Shown: positions 38,127 through 48,248, numbered from the stretch's first letter. The stretch: 64,000 nucleotides of DNA from Ceratodon purpureus (GCA_014871385.1 CM026422.1:18045199-18109198); one strand, 5' to 3'. Numbers and translations are program-made. Notes: generated by a model not told the origin, from the letters alone.

Positions 38127-39290
38127 CGGTTACCGGTGGAACCACGAGGAGAGACCGGCGTGGGTATCCATCAGGTCAGCTCGCGTAGTTCCACCCGGAG
38201 ACAGGATTCAGAAAAGAAGAAGAGGAAGTCTGGTGTTCGGACCAGGTCACAGAGGAAAGAGAGTAGCCGACCGGAATCTTCAGAAACTTCCGGGGAATCA
38301 GAGAAGGAGGTGCCCCCGGAGACGGTCCCGGTTGAAAAAGGGGTCAAGACCCTACCAACCATGCCGGACATTGGACCGGAGGTAATTGCTGGGTTACCCC
38401 AAGTACAGGAGGGCCGGAAGGTGACATTCAGCGAGATTCCGGAAATAATCCAACCGGAGGTCCGGGCGAAAGCCGACAGGTACGACATCCTCCAGGATAT
38501 TCAAGCCCAGCCGGCCAATGTCACCATAGGACAACTGTTACATGATAATCCTAATTATCAGAAGCAGGTTAAGTCCGGCTTAATCCGGACCCGGAAACGG
38601 AAGATTAAGCTGCCTTCCGTCGCAGTTAATTTTGCCGAGATGGAGGATTTCGGGGCTCCGGAAATAGCTGTGGAGATCGACGGATGTATTATCCAGAAGG
38701 TACCGGTAGATGGAGGATCCGGAGTAAATCTACTACTGGAGAGTACGGCCAACGATTTAGGGTACACTGCCTTTGAGCCTACCAATCAGACCCTACGGAT
38801 GGCAGACCAGTCTCGAGTAGTACCAGTGGGAAAACTGTCGGCAGTACCGACAAAGATTTCCGGACTCACTTACCCGCTCAACTATTTGGTTATCCGGGTG
38901 GAGGAAGGAAATCCGTTTCCATTGTTACTCGGACGGCCGTGGCTATATCTAGCCGGAGTCAAGGTAAATTGGGCGAAGAAGGCTTTTACTTTCGGGGATC
39001 CGGCTGTTTTGCTATCGTGGAAACCGGAGCTCCATCTGGGGGAAACAAGTGAGACGGATGGTTACACTTCCGATTGGACAGGGTCAGAAAACTCGGATTC
39101 CCTGCAATCGTATCATGTTCAAGAATTCCGGGAGGTATCAGAAGAAGATCTGGGATTCCGTAACCCGGTACCTGAACAGAAGCCGGATGGAACCGAAGTA
39201 CCGAACCGACCGCCGGAAGGCAGGAAGGAAGATGACAGGGCCTTAGGAGAAGCAAGCGTTCCATTGACCTCCGAATGGATTAAAGGATAG
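38127..39290 (+). CDS. PR: Aspartic protease region, between two in-frame stops
   Basis: In the same frame as gag, open from the TGA at 38124 to a TAG at 39288. The first ~130 residues are charged and unstructured. The retropepsin core reads VEIDGCIIQKVPVDGGSGVNLL, with VDGGS in place of D(S/T)G as in many plant gypsy elements, followed by LLLGRPWLYLAGVKVNW as the flap/second half. There is no good ATG at the beginning, so expression by readthrough from gag is likely. The C-terminal segment to the TAG is acidic. Confidence 0.85.
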   Translation, partial: RLPVEPRGETGVGIHQVSSRSSTRRQDSEKKKRKSGVRTRSQRKESSRPESSETSGESEKEVPPETVPVEKGVKTLPTMPDIGPEVIAGLPQVQEGRKVTFSEIPEIIQPEVRAKADRYDILQDIQAQPANVTIGQLLHDNPNYQKQVKSGLIRTRKRKIKLPSVAVNFAEMEDFGAPEIAVEIDGCIIQKVPVDGGSGVNLLLESTANDLGYTAFEPTNQTLRMADQSRVVPVGKLSAVPTKISGLTYPLNYLVIRVEEGNPFPLLLGRPWLYLAGVKVNWAKKAFTFGDPAVLLSWKPELHLGETSETDGYTSDWTGSENSDSLQSYHVQEFREVSEEDLGFRNPVPEQKPDGTEVPNRPPEGRKEDDRALGEASVPLTSEWIKG

Positions 39291-42200
39291 TTCGTAGATG
39301 GGATAATCAAAACAGGAATATCCGGGTCAAGGACCAGTGACTTACCCTGGTCAGCCCTTCCGGGGTCCGTAGGAACGGATGCTAGCGAACCGGTCAAGAA
39401 TGTGGTAGCACCGGAGGATTACGAAGCAGTGAAGACGGAAGCCGGTAGGACTTTCTATTTGGGAAAAGGACTGACGGACCGGGAGCGGGCACAGTATTTG
39501 GAACTGCTTACGGAATATGATGACGTCTTCGCCTGGCTCCCATCGGATCTGGTGGGTATACCGCCGGAATTGGGCGAACACCACATCGACCTAATGGAGG
39601 GGGCGGTCCCGGTTTGCCAAAGGCAGTACCGGCTCAACCCAAAGTACTCCATGATGGTGAAGGAGGAACTAGATAAACTGCTGGAAGCCGGTTTTATTTA
39701 TCCAGTGAATAACTCCGAGTGGGTGTCACCGATTGTGGTAGTACCAAAGAAAACGGGTCCGGATGGTAAAGTCAAAATCCGGGTATGTCAGGACTTCCGG
39801 AAGCTGAATGCAGCCACGAAGAAGGATCATTTCCCTTTACCCTTCATCGACATGGTGCTCGATCACGTGGCCGGTCAGGAATGCTTCAGTTTTTTAGATG
39901 GGTTTTCCGGATACAATCAGGTGTCCATCCGGAAGGAGGACCAACTGAAAACTACTTTTACCACCGATTGGGGTACCTACGCTTTCAACCGGATGCCTTT
40001 CGGATTGTGCAATGCTCCCGGGACGTTTCAACGGTTGATGATGGACATCTTTCAGGATTTCTTAAAACACTTCCTGGAAGTTTTCATTGACGACTTTGCG
40101 GTGTTCAGCCGGTGGATGGAACATCTGGACTATCTCCGGAAAACGTTCCAGCGATGCCGGGAGACTAAACTCAAGCTCCATCCGGGCAAGTGTTTTTTTG
40201 GTATGTTAGCCGGATTATTGCTCGGACACATAGTCAGCCGGAAGGGAATAGCAGTGGATGTAGCAAAAGTGATAGTCATGTTGGCCCTTCTTGCTCCCAC
40301 CAACCTCCGGGAACTCAGAGGATTTCTGGGGTGTGTGGGATACTACCGGAGGTTCATTGAGAATTATGCCCGGTTGGCAATGCCACTAACGGAGCTGCTC
40401 AAGAAGGAAGAAGAGTACCTCTGGACGGAAATCCGTCAACAGGCTTTTGAAGAACTGAAGAGACGGTTGGTCACAGCCCCTATACTAGCACCACCGGACT
40501 GGTCGAAATCTTTTCATGTCACTTTGGATGCATCCGGTTGGTGTGTGGGCGCTATCCTATGGCAATTGGATGACGAGGGCCGGGAACGACCCATCTATTA
40601 TGCCAGCCGGCAGATGAATCCGGCCGAGAAGAATTACACGACAACCGAACGGGAGGCTCTAGCCGTCATTTATGCGTGCAAAAAGTTTCGCCATTACCTA
40701 TTGGGGTACAAAGTCATCTTCCATACGGATCATGACTCGCTGAAGTATCTAGTCAACAAACCGGATCTGTCCGGAAGGTTGGCCCGGTGGATATTACTTC
40801 TTCAGGAGTTCAACTACGAAGTTATTGTCAAATCCGGGAAGTCTAACCTCAATGCAGATTATTTGTCGCGACAACGGGGAAAAGAGAGCAAGGAGGAGAT
40901 ATCTTCAGAGTTTCCGCATGAATTTCCGGAAGAATACCCGGTTGGTACCAGTATACAGGATATACCGGACCCCCGCGACCTTCCGGTCGTAGGAGGGACG
41001 TCTTCCGTTTACCGAATTCAGGAGGACGAAGGGGAAGACCAGGATCTTCAGCGGATTAAGAACTATCTCCAGACTCAGAGGTATCCGGAAGGCCTGAGTA
41101 GGGAGGAGAAAAGTGTGTTTCAGCACCGGGTGGCACCGTACTTTCTGGTCGGAGAATTGCTTTTCAAGCTAGGGGCGGATGAAAAACTCCGACGCTGCCT
41201 AGAACCCATCTATCGCCGGAAGGTCATCCGGGCTCTGCACGATGGACCGGACGGAGGACACTATGCCTCCGTCATCACCGTACAGAAGATCCGCGAGGCC
41301 GGATACTGGTGGCCACACCTTCACCGGGATGTTCATCAATTTATAAAAGAATGCGATCCCTGCCAACGGATAGGAGCTCCGGCCGTACGGCATCACTGGC
41401 CGTTAACTCCCATTGTTCCACTAGCACCGTTTGAAAAATGGGGAGTGGATTTTATTGGGCCAATTCAACCGTTAGGCACTCAGAGGCACCGGTACATCAT
41501 TTTGGCGACGGACTACGCCACGAAGTGGGTAGAAGCCAGAGCCACCCGGAAGAATGATGCCGAGACATCCGCCCGGTTCATATTCGAAAGGATAATGATG
41601 CGATTTGGCCATCCGTTGGAGATAGTGAGCGACCGGGGAACACATTTCCTGAACGAAGTGGTGGCCGGTCTGACCAACCAGTACGAGGTCAAACACCGGA
41701 AGACCACACCGTACAATCCTAAGGCTAACGGATTGACGGAACGTGCCAACGGAATAATCTGTAAGATTCTGACCAAGGTGGTGACCTCACATAAGACGGA
41801 CTGGGACCGGAAACTGACATCGGCGGTCTATGCGTACAACACGGCACACAAGAGTACAACCGGACGGACTCCGTATTATCTGGTATACGGACAGGAGGTA
41901 CTTCAGTCCATCGAGACGGAAGTAGAGACGTTGAGGGTACTCGCAGCCAACCACGGAGATAAGACGGATGCACTCGACGACCGTCTACAGGTCATCGACC
42001 GGATGGAGGAAGACCGGATGGAGGCATTGGAACGGACAAAGGAGGTCCAAGCAAAAAGGAAGGAAGTGTATGACAAGCGAATCACAACGGATAAAGGAAT
42101 CGAAGAAGGAGGATTGGTTCTAGTCTATGACAGCCGGTACAAGAATTTTCCGGGTAAGTTACATACTCGCTGGATGGGACCGTTCCGGGTTGATAAGATT

Positions 42201-42320
42201 TATTCCAATGGGTCATTACAACTTTCAGATCTAGAAGGATATCCAATGGATACTAGGGTGAATGGATCCCGGGTCAAACTATACAGACCGGATGACGTTC
42301 GCGAGGACGCTCACGGGTGA
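39291..42320 (+). CDS. pol: Reverse transcriptase / RNase H / integrase
   Basis: In the same frame as the protease, open from the TAG at 39288 to a TGA at 42318. Domains in order: RT with VCQDFRKLNAATKKDHFPLP, then FSFLDGFSGYNQV and catalytic FIDDFAVFS; RNase H with FHVTLDASGWCVGA, TEREALAVIYACKKFRHY and HTDHDSLKYL; integrase with an HHCC finger (H-x-H region to CDPCQR), catalytic D in WGVDFIGP, D in VSDRGTHFL and E in LTERANG; then a KLHTRWMGPFRV module close to the GPF/Y motif of gypsy integrases. No chromodomain is recognised. All catalytic residues are present, so the element could be active. The stop codon overlaps the start of the polypurine tract. Confidence 0.95.
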   Translation, partial: FVDGIIKTGISGSRTSDLPWSALPGSVGTDASEPVKNVVAPEDYEAVKTEAGRTFYLGKGLTDRERAQYLELLTEYDDVFAWLPSDLVGIPPELGEHHIDLMEGAVPVCQRQYRLNPKYSMMVKEELDKLLEAGFIYPVNNSEWVSPIVVVPKKTGPDGKVKIRVCQDFRKLNAATKKDHFPLPFIDMVLDHVAGQECFSFLDGFSGYNQVSIRKEDQLKTTFTTDWGTYAFNRMPFGLCNAPGTFQRLMMDIFQDFLKHFLEVFIDDFAVFSRWMEHLDYLRKTFQRCRETKLKLHPGKCFFGMLAGLLLGHIVSRKGIAVDVAKVIVMLALLAPTNLRELRGFLGCVGYYRRFIENYARLAMPLTELLKKEEEYLWTEIRQQAFEELKRRLVTAPILAPPDWSKSFHVTLDASGWCVGAILWQLDDEGRERPIYYASRQMNPAEKNYTTTEREALAVIYACKKFRHYLLGYKVIFHTDHDSLKYLVNKPDLSGRLARWILLLQEFNYEVIVKSGKSNLNADYLSRQRGKESKEEISSEFPHEFPEEYPVGTSIQDIPDPRDLPVVGGTSSVYRIQEDEGEDQDLQRIKNYLQTQRYPEGLSREEKSVFQHRVAPYFLVGELLFKLGADEKLRRCLEPIYRRKVIRALHDGPDGGHYASVITVQKIREAGYWWPHLHRDVHQFIKECDPCQRIGAPAVRHHWPLTPIVPLAPFEKWGVDFIGPIQPLGTQRHRYIILATDYATKWVEARATRKNDAETSARFIFERIMMRFGHPLEIVSDRGTHFLNEVVAGLTNQYEVKHRKTTPYNPKANGLTERANGIICKILTKVVTSHKTDWDRKLTSAVYAYNTAHKSTTGRTPYYLVYGQEVLQSIETEVETLRVLAANHGDKTDALDDRLQVIDRMEEDRMEALERTKEVQAKRKEVYDKRITTDKGIEEGGLVLVYDSRYKNFPGKLHTRWMGPFRVDKIYSNGSLQLSDLEGYPMDTRVNGSRVKLYRPDDVREDAHG

Positions 42321-42331
42321 AAAAGGGGTAA
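42319..42331 (+). promoter_or_regulatory. Polypurine tract
   Basis: GAAAAAGGGGTAA directly precedes the 3' LTR and overlaps the final stop codon of the integrase frame. This is the expected plus-strand primer site. Confidence 0.85.
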
Positions 42332-45300
42332 TGTGGAAAGTGATTTCCACGGTTGACACACCGGAATACTAATTCCGGTAGGAAAATGATAAAAAAATTA
42401 AAAATTTTATGTTAGAAATACGGAAGTACTAAGCCTATAAGTAAAACAACCGGTTAAGCCGGTCGGCTGAATAAATAAGTGACCGGAAGGCCAGCCGGGT
42501 GAGATCCGGTCGTCTGCGGTGGAGGAGAGACGGGTACAGTCCATATGACAGAGCCCTGACCCGGCAGACTTAAGGATAACCACCAAAAAGTACAACGCAC
42601 ACGGGGATAATGGCTGCAACCATTAAAACGCCGCCGGTCGCGACCGTCCAATGATGAGGGGCTACGACCGTCCGCCATGATGAGCTACGAACGGGTGGGC
42701 GCGAGGGCAGGTATAAAAGGAGGAAGAACCGCCATGCTCCTCCTTTCTCTTTGTCATTTTGTGGCACGACGGGTCCTTGCGCTCTAAGGCGGAGGGCGCA
42801 GTTAGGGTTAGACGGTAGGAGAGAGACGGTGAGACGGAAGTGTTTCCGTTAGGCGAGAGATTGTGGTGAGGATCGTGCGTGCAGGTGTTACCGGAGTGAC
42901 GGAGAGGAGGACTTAGCAGAATGGGTAGGAAAGGGAAGGAACCGGCGGCGGAAGGACAGTCGTTCAGGGTACAACGGGTAATGCCGTTGATACCGGCCGG
43001 CGAGAAGGAGAAGGAGCTCCTCCGGACCGCCTTAGAGTCTATGAGATGTGAGGTCCTACTGGACAAGGCATGGGGTTGGAAGCTTGCCCTTCCGGCCCAG
43101 GAGATCCTCGTCAAGAATCCCGAGAATCGAGGAACCATTCGGGGAGAGCCGGATAAGTGGACGGCACAACTCTGGAGGGAGACGTATGGTTTCAAGAACT
43201 CCGGCGAGGTCTCGACGCCGGAGCCCCGGGACTTCGTACACCGGTATCTCAAGGGGGCCGGAGACCCGAGAGAAGGATGGGGGCTGGATGACATTGTGGA
43301 TCCGGAGGCCCGGAGAGTAGTAGGGTTTATGAACCCTATTTTCCATCCGGAAAAGCCCAAACGGATCACCAACAAGTGGGCGTCCGTTTTCATTGGGGCC
43401 ATGATCGGTGAATTCACGGTGGACTGGGGGGTCATGATGAAGACGATAATCGACCGACAGGTGGCCAATCTCCGGAAGACCAAGAAGCAGGCCACCTGCC
43501 TTCCGTCTTTCCTCATTCACCTCTACCGTACTAAGGGGCTGTTGAGTGCTGAGGAGGTCCGGGAGTACGATGAGCTCTTAAGCTATCAGCAGTTCGCTGA
43601 GCCGGAAGAAGTGTCCGACCAGGACGATGATGATGATGTTATTGAGGTCTCCCCCACGCCGGCTAAGAGACCCCGTCCTAGCCCGGAAAAGGGACAGCCA
43701 TCCGGATCACCTCGGACTCCAGTACCGGCCAAGCGAACCCTGAACACGGAGATCCAACAGCCCACCGGACCACCGGAGCACACCGGAGATCCGTACCAGG
43801 ACTTAGTTAACCTATCGGAGCAGGCGACGACGTATGCCCGGTTCTTACAGTCGACTAGGCAGGCGGAGGGCCGGTTGGCTAGGGAGGTAATGATCCTTAC
43901 GGGTTCGGACCGGTTGGAGGATTGCCTGAGTATTCTTCGCAAGCACCGGGACTTGGCCGGTCTCCAGGAGAAGCACATGGACCGGCTAGCGAAGTACCGG
44001 GAAACGAATCGGAAGCTCGAGGAGGAGGTGCGTGATGCCCGGAAAGATTTCAATGACGCCCGTGACCGGTCAGTCGAGGCCATCCGGTCGGTCGCCGAGA
44101 TCAAGGCCACTTTAGCTCTTCCGGTGGATGTGGCCAATCAGTGCGCCGTTTACCAAGCCTTCCTGACCCGTCAACCGGATCCGACTATGAAGAATATTAT
44201 AAAGTTCATGCACAACCGGACGCAGGTGATGAAGGACACTTGGATGATGATGAAGAACCTGGTGGAAGTCCTCGGTTACGCAGAGGCCGGTCCGTCATCA
44301 GGGCCACCGGCAAATCAAGAGGATCCCAGACCACCGTCCCCAACCAGGGAACCGGCACCGGTGCCACCTCCAGCCTCTCCGATACGGTCGGCCATCCGGC
44401 CCGCCCAACAGGAGGTAGGACATCCGCTGGAGGATCCTATTCCGGACACCTTGAGCAGTCTGCACACTCTACCCAACTTGGATGGAGTCGAGACTGTTAA
44501 CCCCGGAAACATTCCTTTGGGACCGGACCAGAGACCACCACCGGTAGATTTTATACCGGTACAGGGATCTCCGGAAACGCTCCAGGTGGATCTCAGCGCA
44601 GTTCCGGTGGCGGCACGATCTCCATCCCCGGCAGTTCAAGTAGACCGATCCCGGAAGTCCAGCGAACCGTCAGCATCGGAGGCTCCGGAAGAAGGCCCCT
44701 CGTTGAAGAAACTGAAGCGGCCACAGAAGAAGGAACGGTTGGACGGCACCCGGCACAGTCCCCGGCTAGATAAGCACAAGGAGTAGGTTTTAGGATAAGG
44801 ACCGGATAAAATGGCAGCGACTAACGATGGGGCTCCAGTGCACCCGGCTGCCAATCCGGATAGATAGCGGCAGTAACTAGGAATAGAAGGCGGCCACCGG
44901 TCCGGGATTCCCGGATCCAAGATCCGGAATTTCTGGATCTCGGTGGGCCACTTGGTCGCTTTAGGAACCGATAGGTTTTAGTATTTAAGTTAGACGTTTT
45001 CCCAAGGCCGGGGCCTTGTTTTTGTACGCCGTTTTGTTGTTGCAATTGAGAATATACTTTTGGATTTGTTGTGTCAACCGGCTGCTGACGGGTCCGTTGC
45101 CGTATGGTTTGTGGTTCTATTGTCTTCAGTAGTGTTCCGGAGGAGTGTTGAACAGTAGGAAGGTCAGGAGAGCGCCCGGAGAGACTGGGGAGGTGTCAAG
45201 CGTCGAGTGTTGACGGTTTCCAGTCCCGGAAGGAGCCCGTAGGGAAGGAGAGACGTATTGCAGCAGGGCTGGTAGTCTCAAGGACACGGAGAGCCGTGTG

Positions 45301-45843
45301 TACACCGGGATCCGGAAACGGACCGGTCGCTTCCTGTAGATGGGATAAAAGCCGGATGCCCTACTGCGAACCAATCCGGAAGGAAGATAGTATGGTAGAA
45401 TACCGTGCAGCCGTAAGGTGATGTCATTGTAGTATGATTTCCGTATCAGTAACCGGTACTGAGTAGTTATCCGGACCGGTCCATAGCCGTACGGAAGGAT
45501 TATTACTCCACTTCTCGGGTGGTAGATAGGAACAGTGGGGTGTCCAGCCACTATAAGTCACGGGACGGTGGAAAATCCAGCCACTTGAAAGGATAGACGG
45601 ATCAGTGGGAACCGGCCACTAGTCTAAAAAGCCGGAGAATAGGAACGAGGCAAAAACTACCGGATTTGTCCAACCGTCTGTAAGACGGTGTACGGTCGGA
45701 CACGGGTGGTGATTTCCGTTAAAATCTAAAAGGAAGAAAACTATAGGTCTTCGTGGGAACGAACACGGAGTGGTTTACTTTGGAGGGTATTTAGTGTCAA
45801 TTAAGTGCCTTCCGGAGGAATACTGATACCACGTCGTGCTACA
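42332..45843 (+). repeat. 3' LTR (3,512 bp)
   Basis: Same length and, as far as read, the same sequence as the 5' LTR, shifted by 9,376 bp. Its TATA box (42712-42719) points toward gene 1 exon 3, which starts 75 bp beyond the LTR, so it could drive outward transcription into the host gene. Confidence 0.96.
42921..44786 (+). CDS. 621-aa LTR-encoded protein, 3' LTR copy
   Basis: Identical translation to the copy at 33545-35410. Because it lies behind its own LTR promoter and is not followed by gag-pol, this copy would be expressed as a stand-alone gene. See the 5' copy for domain notes. Confidence 0.85.
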   Translation: MGRKGKEPAAEGQSFRVQRVMPLIPAGEKEKELLRTALESMRCEVLLDKAWGWKLALPAQEILVKNPENRGTIRGEPDKWTAQLWRETYGFKNSGEVSTPEPRDFVHRYLKGAGDPREGWGLDDIVDPEARRVVGFMNPIFHPEKPKRITNKWASVFIGAMIGEFTVDWGVMMKTIIDRQVANLRKTKKQATCLPSFLIHLYRTKGLLSAEEVREYDELLSYQQFAEPEEVSDQDDDDDVIEVSPTPAKRPRPSPEKGQPSGSPRTPVPAKRTLNTEIQQPTGPPEHTGDPYQDLVNLSEQATTYARFLQSTRQAEGRLAREVMILTGSDRLEDCLSILRKHRDLAGLQEKHMDRLAKYRETNRKLEEEVRDARKDFNDARDRSVEAIRSVAEIKATLALPVDVANQCAVYQAFLTRQPDPTMKNIIKFMHNRTQVMKDTWMMMKNLVEVLGYAEAGPSSGPPANQEDPRPPSPTREPAPVPPPASPIRSAIRPAQQEVGHPLEDPIPDTLSSLHTLPNLDGVETVNPGNIPLGPDQRPPPVDFIPVQGSPETLQVDLSAVPVAARSPSPAVQVDRSRKSSEPSASEAPEEGPSLKKLKRPQKKERLDGTRHSPRLDKHKE

Positions 45844-47744
45844 CTGCTGCTCTGCGTTCTCTCGTAAAATTTGAATTCAGCATTCGCCTTTCTAATGTGG
45901 TATTGCTTGAGATCACAGGAGCACCAACCTGAAGTAGGAGGCAATCTGGATGAGTCCCCACTGGCCCTGACCCAAAAATCTGACGGTCAAGATGGAGATT
46001 CAGATGGAGAAGCGGACTCAACTGGTGATACATTTGTGGGGAATGAGGACGAAATTCGGAACCGCCAGAAGCTAAATTCTGTTTCGACAATTGCTGAGCT
46101 CCGAATGCAGCCACATTATGCATCAAGATTTGAAGTTCCTCTTTGCCGTATGCTTGCAATGCCGATGGTGCGGCCTACGTTACAGAGTGACCTGTCCAGA
46201 CTTGAGCAGGAATTTGTGCATGGCTATCGCGAGGGTGCCTCGGTATTCTACTTGTCAACCACTGACGAGGAGGGGAGAACCCGGGAGATTTCTGATATTG
46301 ACAAGGCCAAGTGGGGACCAATTTGGGAGAAGAAAAACGATGAACTCAACAACTACCTTCTCTCCATTCCCGAGTTGGCTTCCCTTACCAATCTGATGTT
46401 TTTTGTTTGCGACGGTAACCATCGGTACCAGGCCTGGTGGAACCACATTGAGCGCCTGCACAAGATGGATGAGTCATGGCACTACTCGGTTGATTCTATT
46501 CTCTTGGAAACTAGAGGTAGAATTGGCCTAGTAATGCAGGTGATGCACAACATCAACAAGTGAGTTGCACCCTTAAACTATAGCACCTTCAATACACTCA
46601 GCTGTTTTAGAAACCATTCTATAATTTGATTCCTGTGCTGATATTTTGCGTGACAGGAACACGGAGGATGCTCATGTTAAGACCAATCCAGTTCACACCC
46701 TCTTCAGGGTACAGAAGTACGGCCTCATGCCACTGGAGCAATTCACTGATATTTTGTCAAGTATTGATTTGAAGAGGTGCAAGAAAACAAAGCACAGTAC
46801 TTGGCAAACCTTGCCTGTGAACGTTTTCACGAGTTTCATTTTCCAGGTACATTTTCATGATCCCCTTTCATTGTTATTTAATTTTTCTGCATGGTTCACT
46901 GGCTAATGATTTCAATAATCTCGAATGTCCCCAAAAACCACACGCAGGCTGTCCTAGTCTTTGTCGAATGCCATGGGGCATCAGCAGTGGATGATCATCA
47001 TGGTCTGCCCTGGTCTATGTAGCATTATTCAGCATCATCATTCTATGTCCATCGCAGACTATGCTAAATCTCTATCGTAGCATCATTGGATCATTGGTAG
47101 CTTGGCTTTAAAGAACCTTGTCTGACTAAGTTCGTATTTGACATTAAGTTGGTATTTGCCCCTGTGGGAATTGGATTGGTATTGCAGCATGAGATAAGCC
47201 GTGCCGCTGATGATGGTCTTCGAGGGTTCTTGGAACACAACGACGGCGATGTCACAGAAGCTGATAAGATTAGGGCCATGAAGGCCGCGGTGAAGAGCGA
47301 AACAGGAAAACTTCGCTCTAAAATGACTAAGTTTCTTGCCGTGGCGAACCCTGAACTAACACCAGCGTGGCTGCGTGAGGTAAGTATCCGTTGCTTATCC
47401 CTCAACACTATTATTTCCTTAATTCTAAACATTCATTTAAGCTTAAAAAAACCAGTGATTCAGTCTCTTGGTATGTCGAAAGTTCACATCAATGTTGATA
47501 GTTAATTTCGAATGAGAGTTTTCAGATCAATACCTCGCGTTTCCCTCTACCTCAGGCAGGGTTGTTCATGGGACAAAAGGACCGGTCCGTCCGTTAGGGG
47601 TCAGGGGAGGTCCGTTTGACCAGGACTTACGGTTGACCACCCAAATGGTGAAATGGGAGTTACCTTGGCCACCTAGGATGCCACGCGTCTGACATGTCAC
47701 CAAATATTGTTGACTCGGGGGATGACGTGGCTAAGAGGAAGGGC

Positions 47745-48035
47745 GCCAACGCCTTGAGTGAGGGGGGCGCGAGCACCTGAGAGGGGGGGCGCGAGCGTCT
47801 TGGGAAGGGGGCCGCGAGCGAGGGGGCGCGAGCGACTAGGAGGGGCGCGGGCGCCTGCGAGGGGGGGGGGGCGCGAGCGCCTTTGATGGTGGGGGGGCGC
47901 GAGCGCCTGCGATGGCGGGGGGGGGGGGCGCGAGCGCCTGCGATTGCAGGGGGGCACGAGCAAGGGGTTTGGGGTTGGGGCGCGAGCGCCTGCGAAGAGG
48001 GGGCGCGAGCGCCTGCGAAGGGGGGGGCGCGAGCT
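47745..48035 (+). repeat. GC-rich minisatellite, array A
   Basis: Roughly 25-27-bp units with core GCGCGAGCGCCTGCGA separated by G runs of 5-10. G-rich on the plus strand. Lies between the left end of the element and the 3' end of the transposase gene. Confidence 0.93.
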
Positions 48036-48205
48036 CGGAACAAGAATCAACCACTGAAGGAAATTAAGACACTACTGAATTTTTCATAGTGACATAAATG
48101 AGAGAAGTTTCAATTCATGTCGAAACAAAATTACATTCAGTAGCCTTAGCTAATGTTTTATGGACATTGACTAAGGTTAACATATAAGTATCTACGTATA
48201 AAATT

Positions 48206-48210
<5 letters not shown>

Positions 48211-48242
<32 letters not shown>
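48211..48242. repeat. (TA)n microsatellite
   Basis: About 16 TA dinucleotides just beyond the 3' end of the hAT transposase gene. Confidence 0.95.

Positions 48243-48248
<6 letters not shown>

Larger units (their letters stand above)
32951..45848 (+). mobile_element. Complete Ty3/gypsy LTR retrotransposon with giant ORF-bearing LTRs
   Basis: The element spans 32956-45843 (12,888 bp), flanked by a perfect 5-bp target duplication CTGCT at 32951-32955 and 45844-45848. Each LTR is 3,512 bp, starts TGTGG and ends CTACA, and the two look identical, implying a very recent insertion. Order inside: primer binding site, gag with CCHC knuckles, protease, RT, RNase H, integrase, polypurine tract. RT-before-integrase order, the FIDD RT box and a GPF/Y-like C-terminal motif mark it as Ty3/gypsy. 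The two copies of a 621-codon ORF lie within the LTRs. The element sits in a gene 1 intron in the same orientation as the gene. Confidence 0.96.
28655..47556 (+). pseudogene. Gene 1: ParB-like (GNHR box) family protein, cut off in exon 6
   Basis: Exons: 28655-28921 (ATG; basic MITRSGAKAKLESRRERR start), 29307-29516 (acidic, DSQEG repeats), 45919-46559, 46657-46846, 47188-47379 and 47526-47556. All junctions agree in phase (0,0,2,0,0). Exon 3 holds the core: VPLCRMLAMPMVRP, a GYREGASVFYLS strand, then FFVCDGNHRYQAWWNHI. The xGNHRxxAW segment with upstream 'IPxxxxxxRP' resembles boxes I and II of ParB/sulfiredoxin-fold proteins. Exons 4 and 5 (helical) match gene 2 exon for exon. Exon 6 begins INTSRFPLPQ, aligning with [12 protein letters not shown] of gene 2, and is truncated after about ten codons by the hAT element end at 47557. 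The 16-kb intron after exon 2 contains a minisatellite and a complete LTR retrotransposon. A CTD-like exon comparable to that of gene 2 was not found in the intron. The methyltransferase-like C-terminus is missing, so the gene is probably dead. Confidence 0.65.

Noticed and set aside
47549..47556. ACCTCAGG as an 8-bp target duplication of the hAT element
   Set aside because: The right flank is TCAGTAAG, with or without shifting the boundary by a base or two; only a chance TCAG is shared.
47660..48054. Ala/Arg/Pro-rich open frames in the GC arrays (also at 51809-52367, 54101-54334, 55526-55708, 58769-59027)
   Set aside because: They are low-complexity translations of the GCGCGAGC minisatellite in several frames on both strands.
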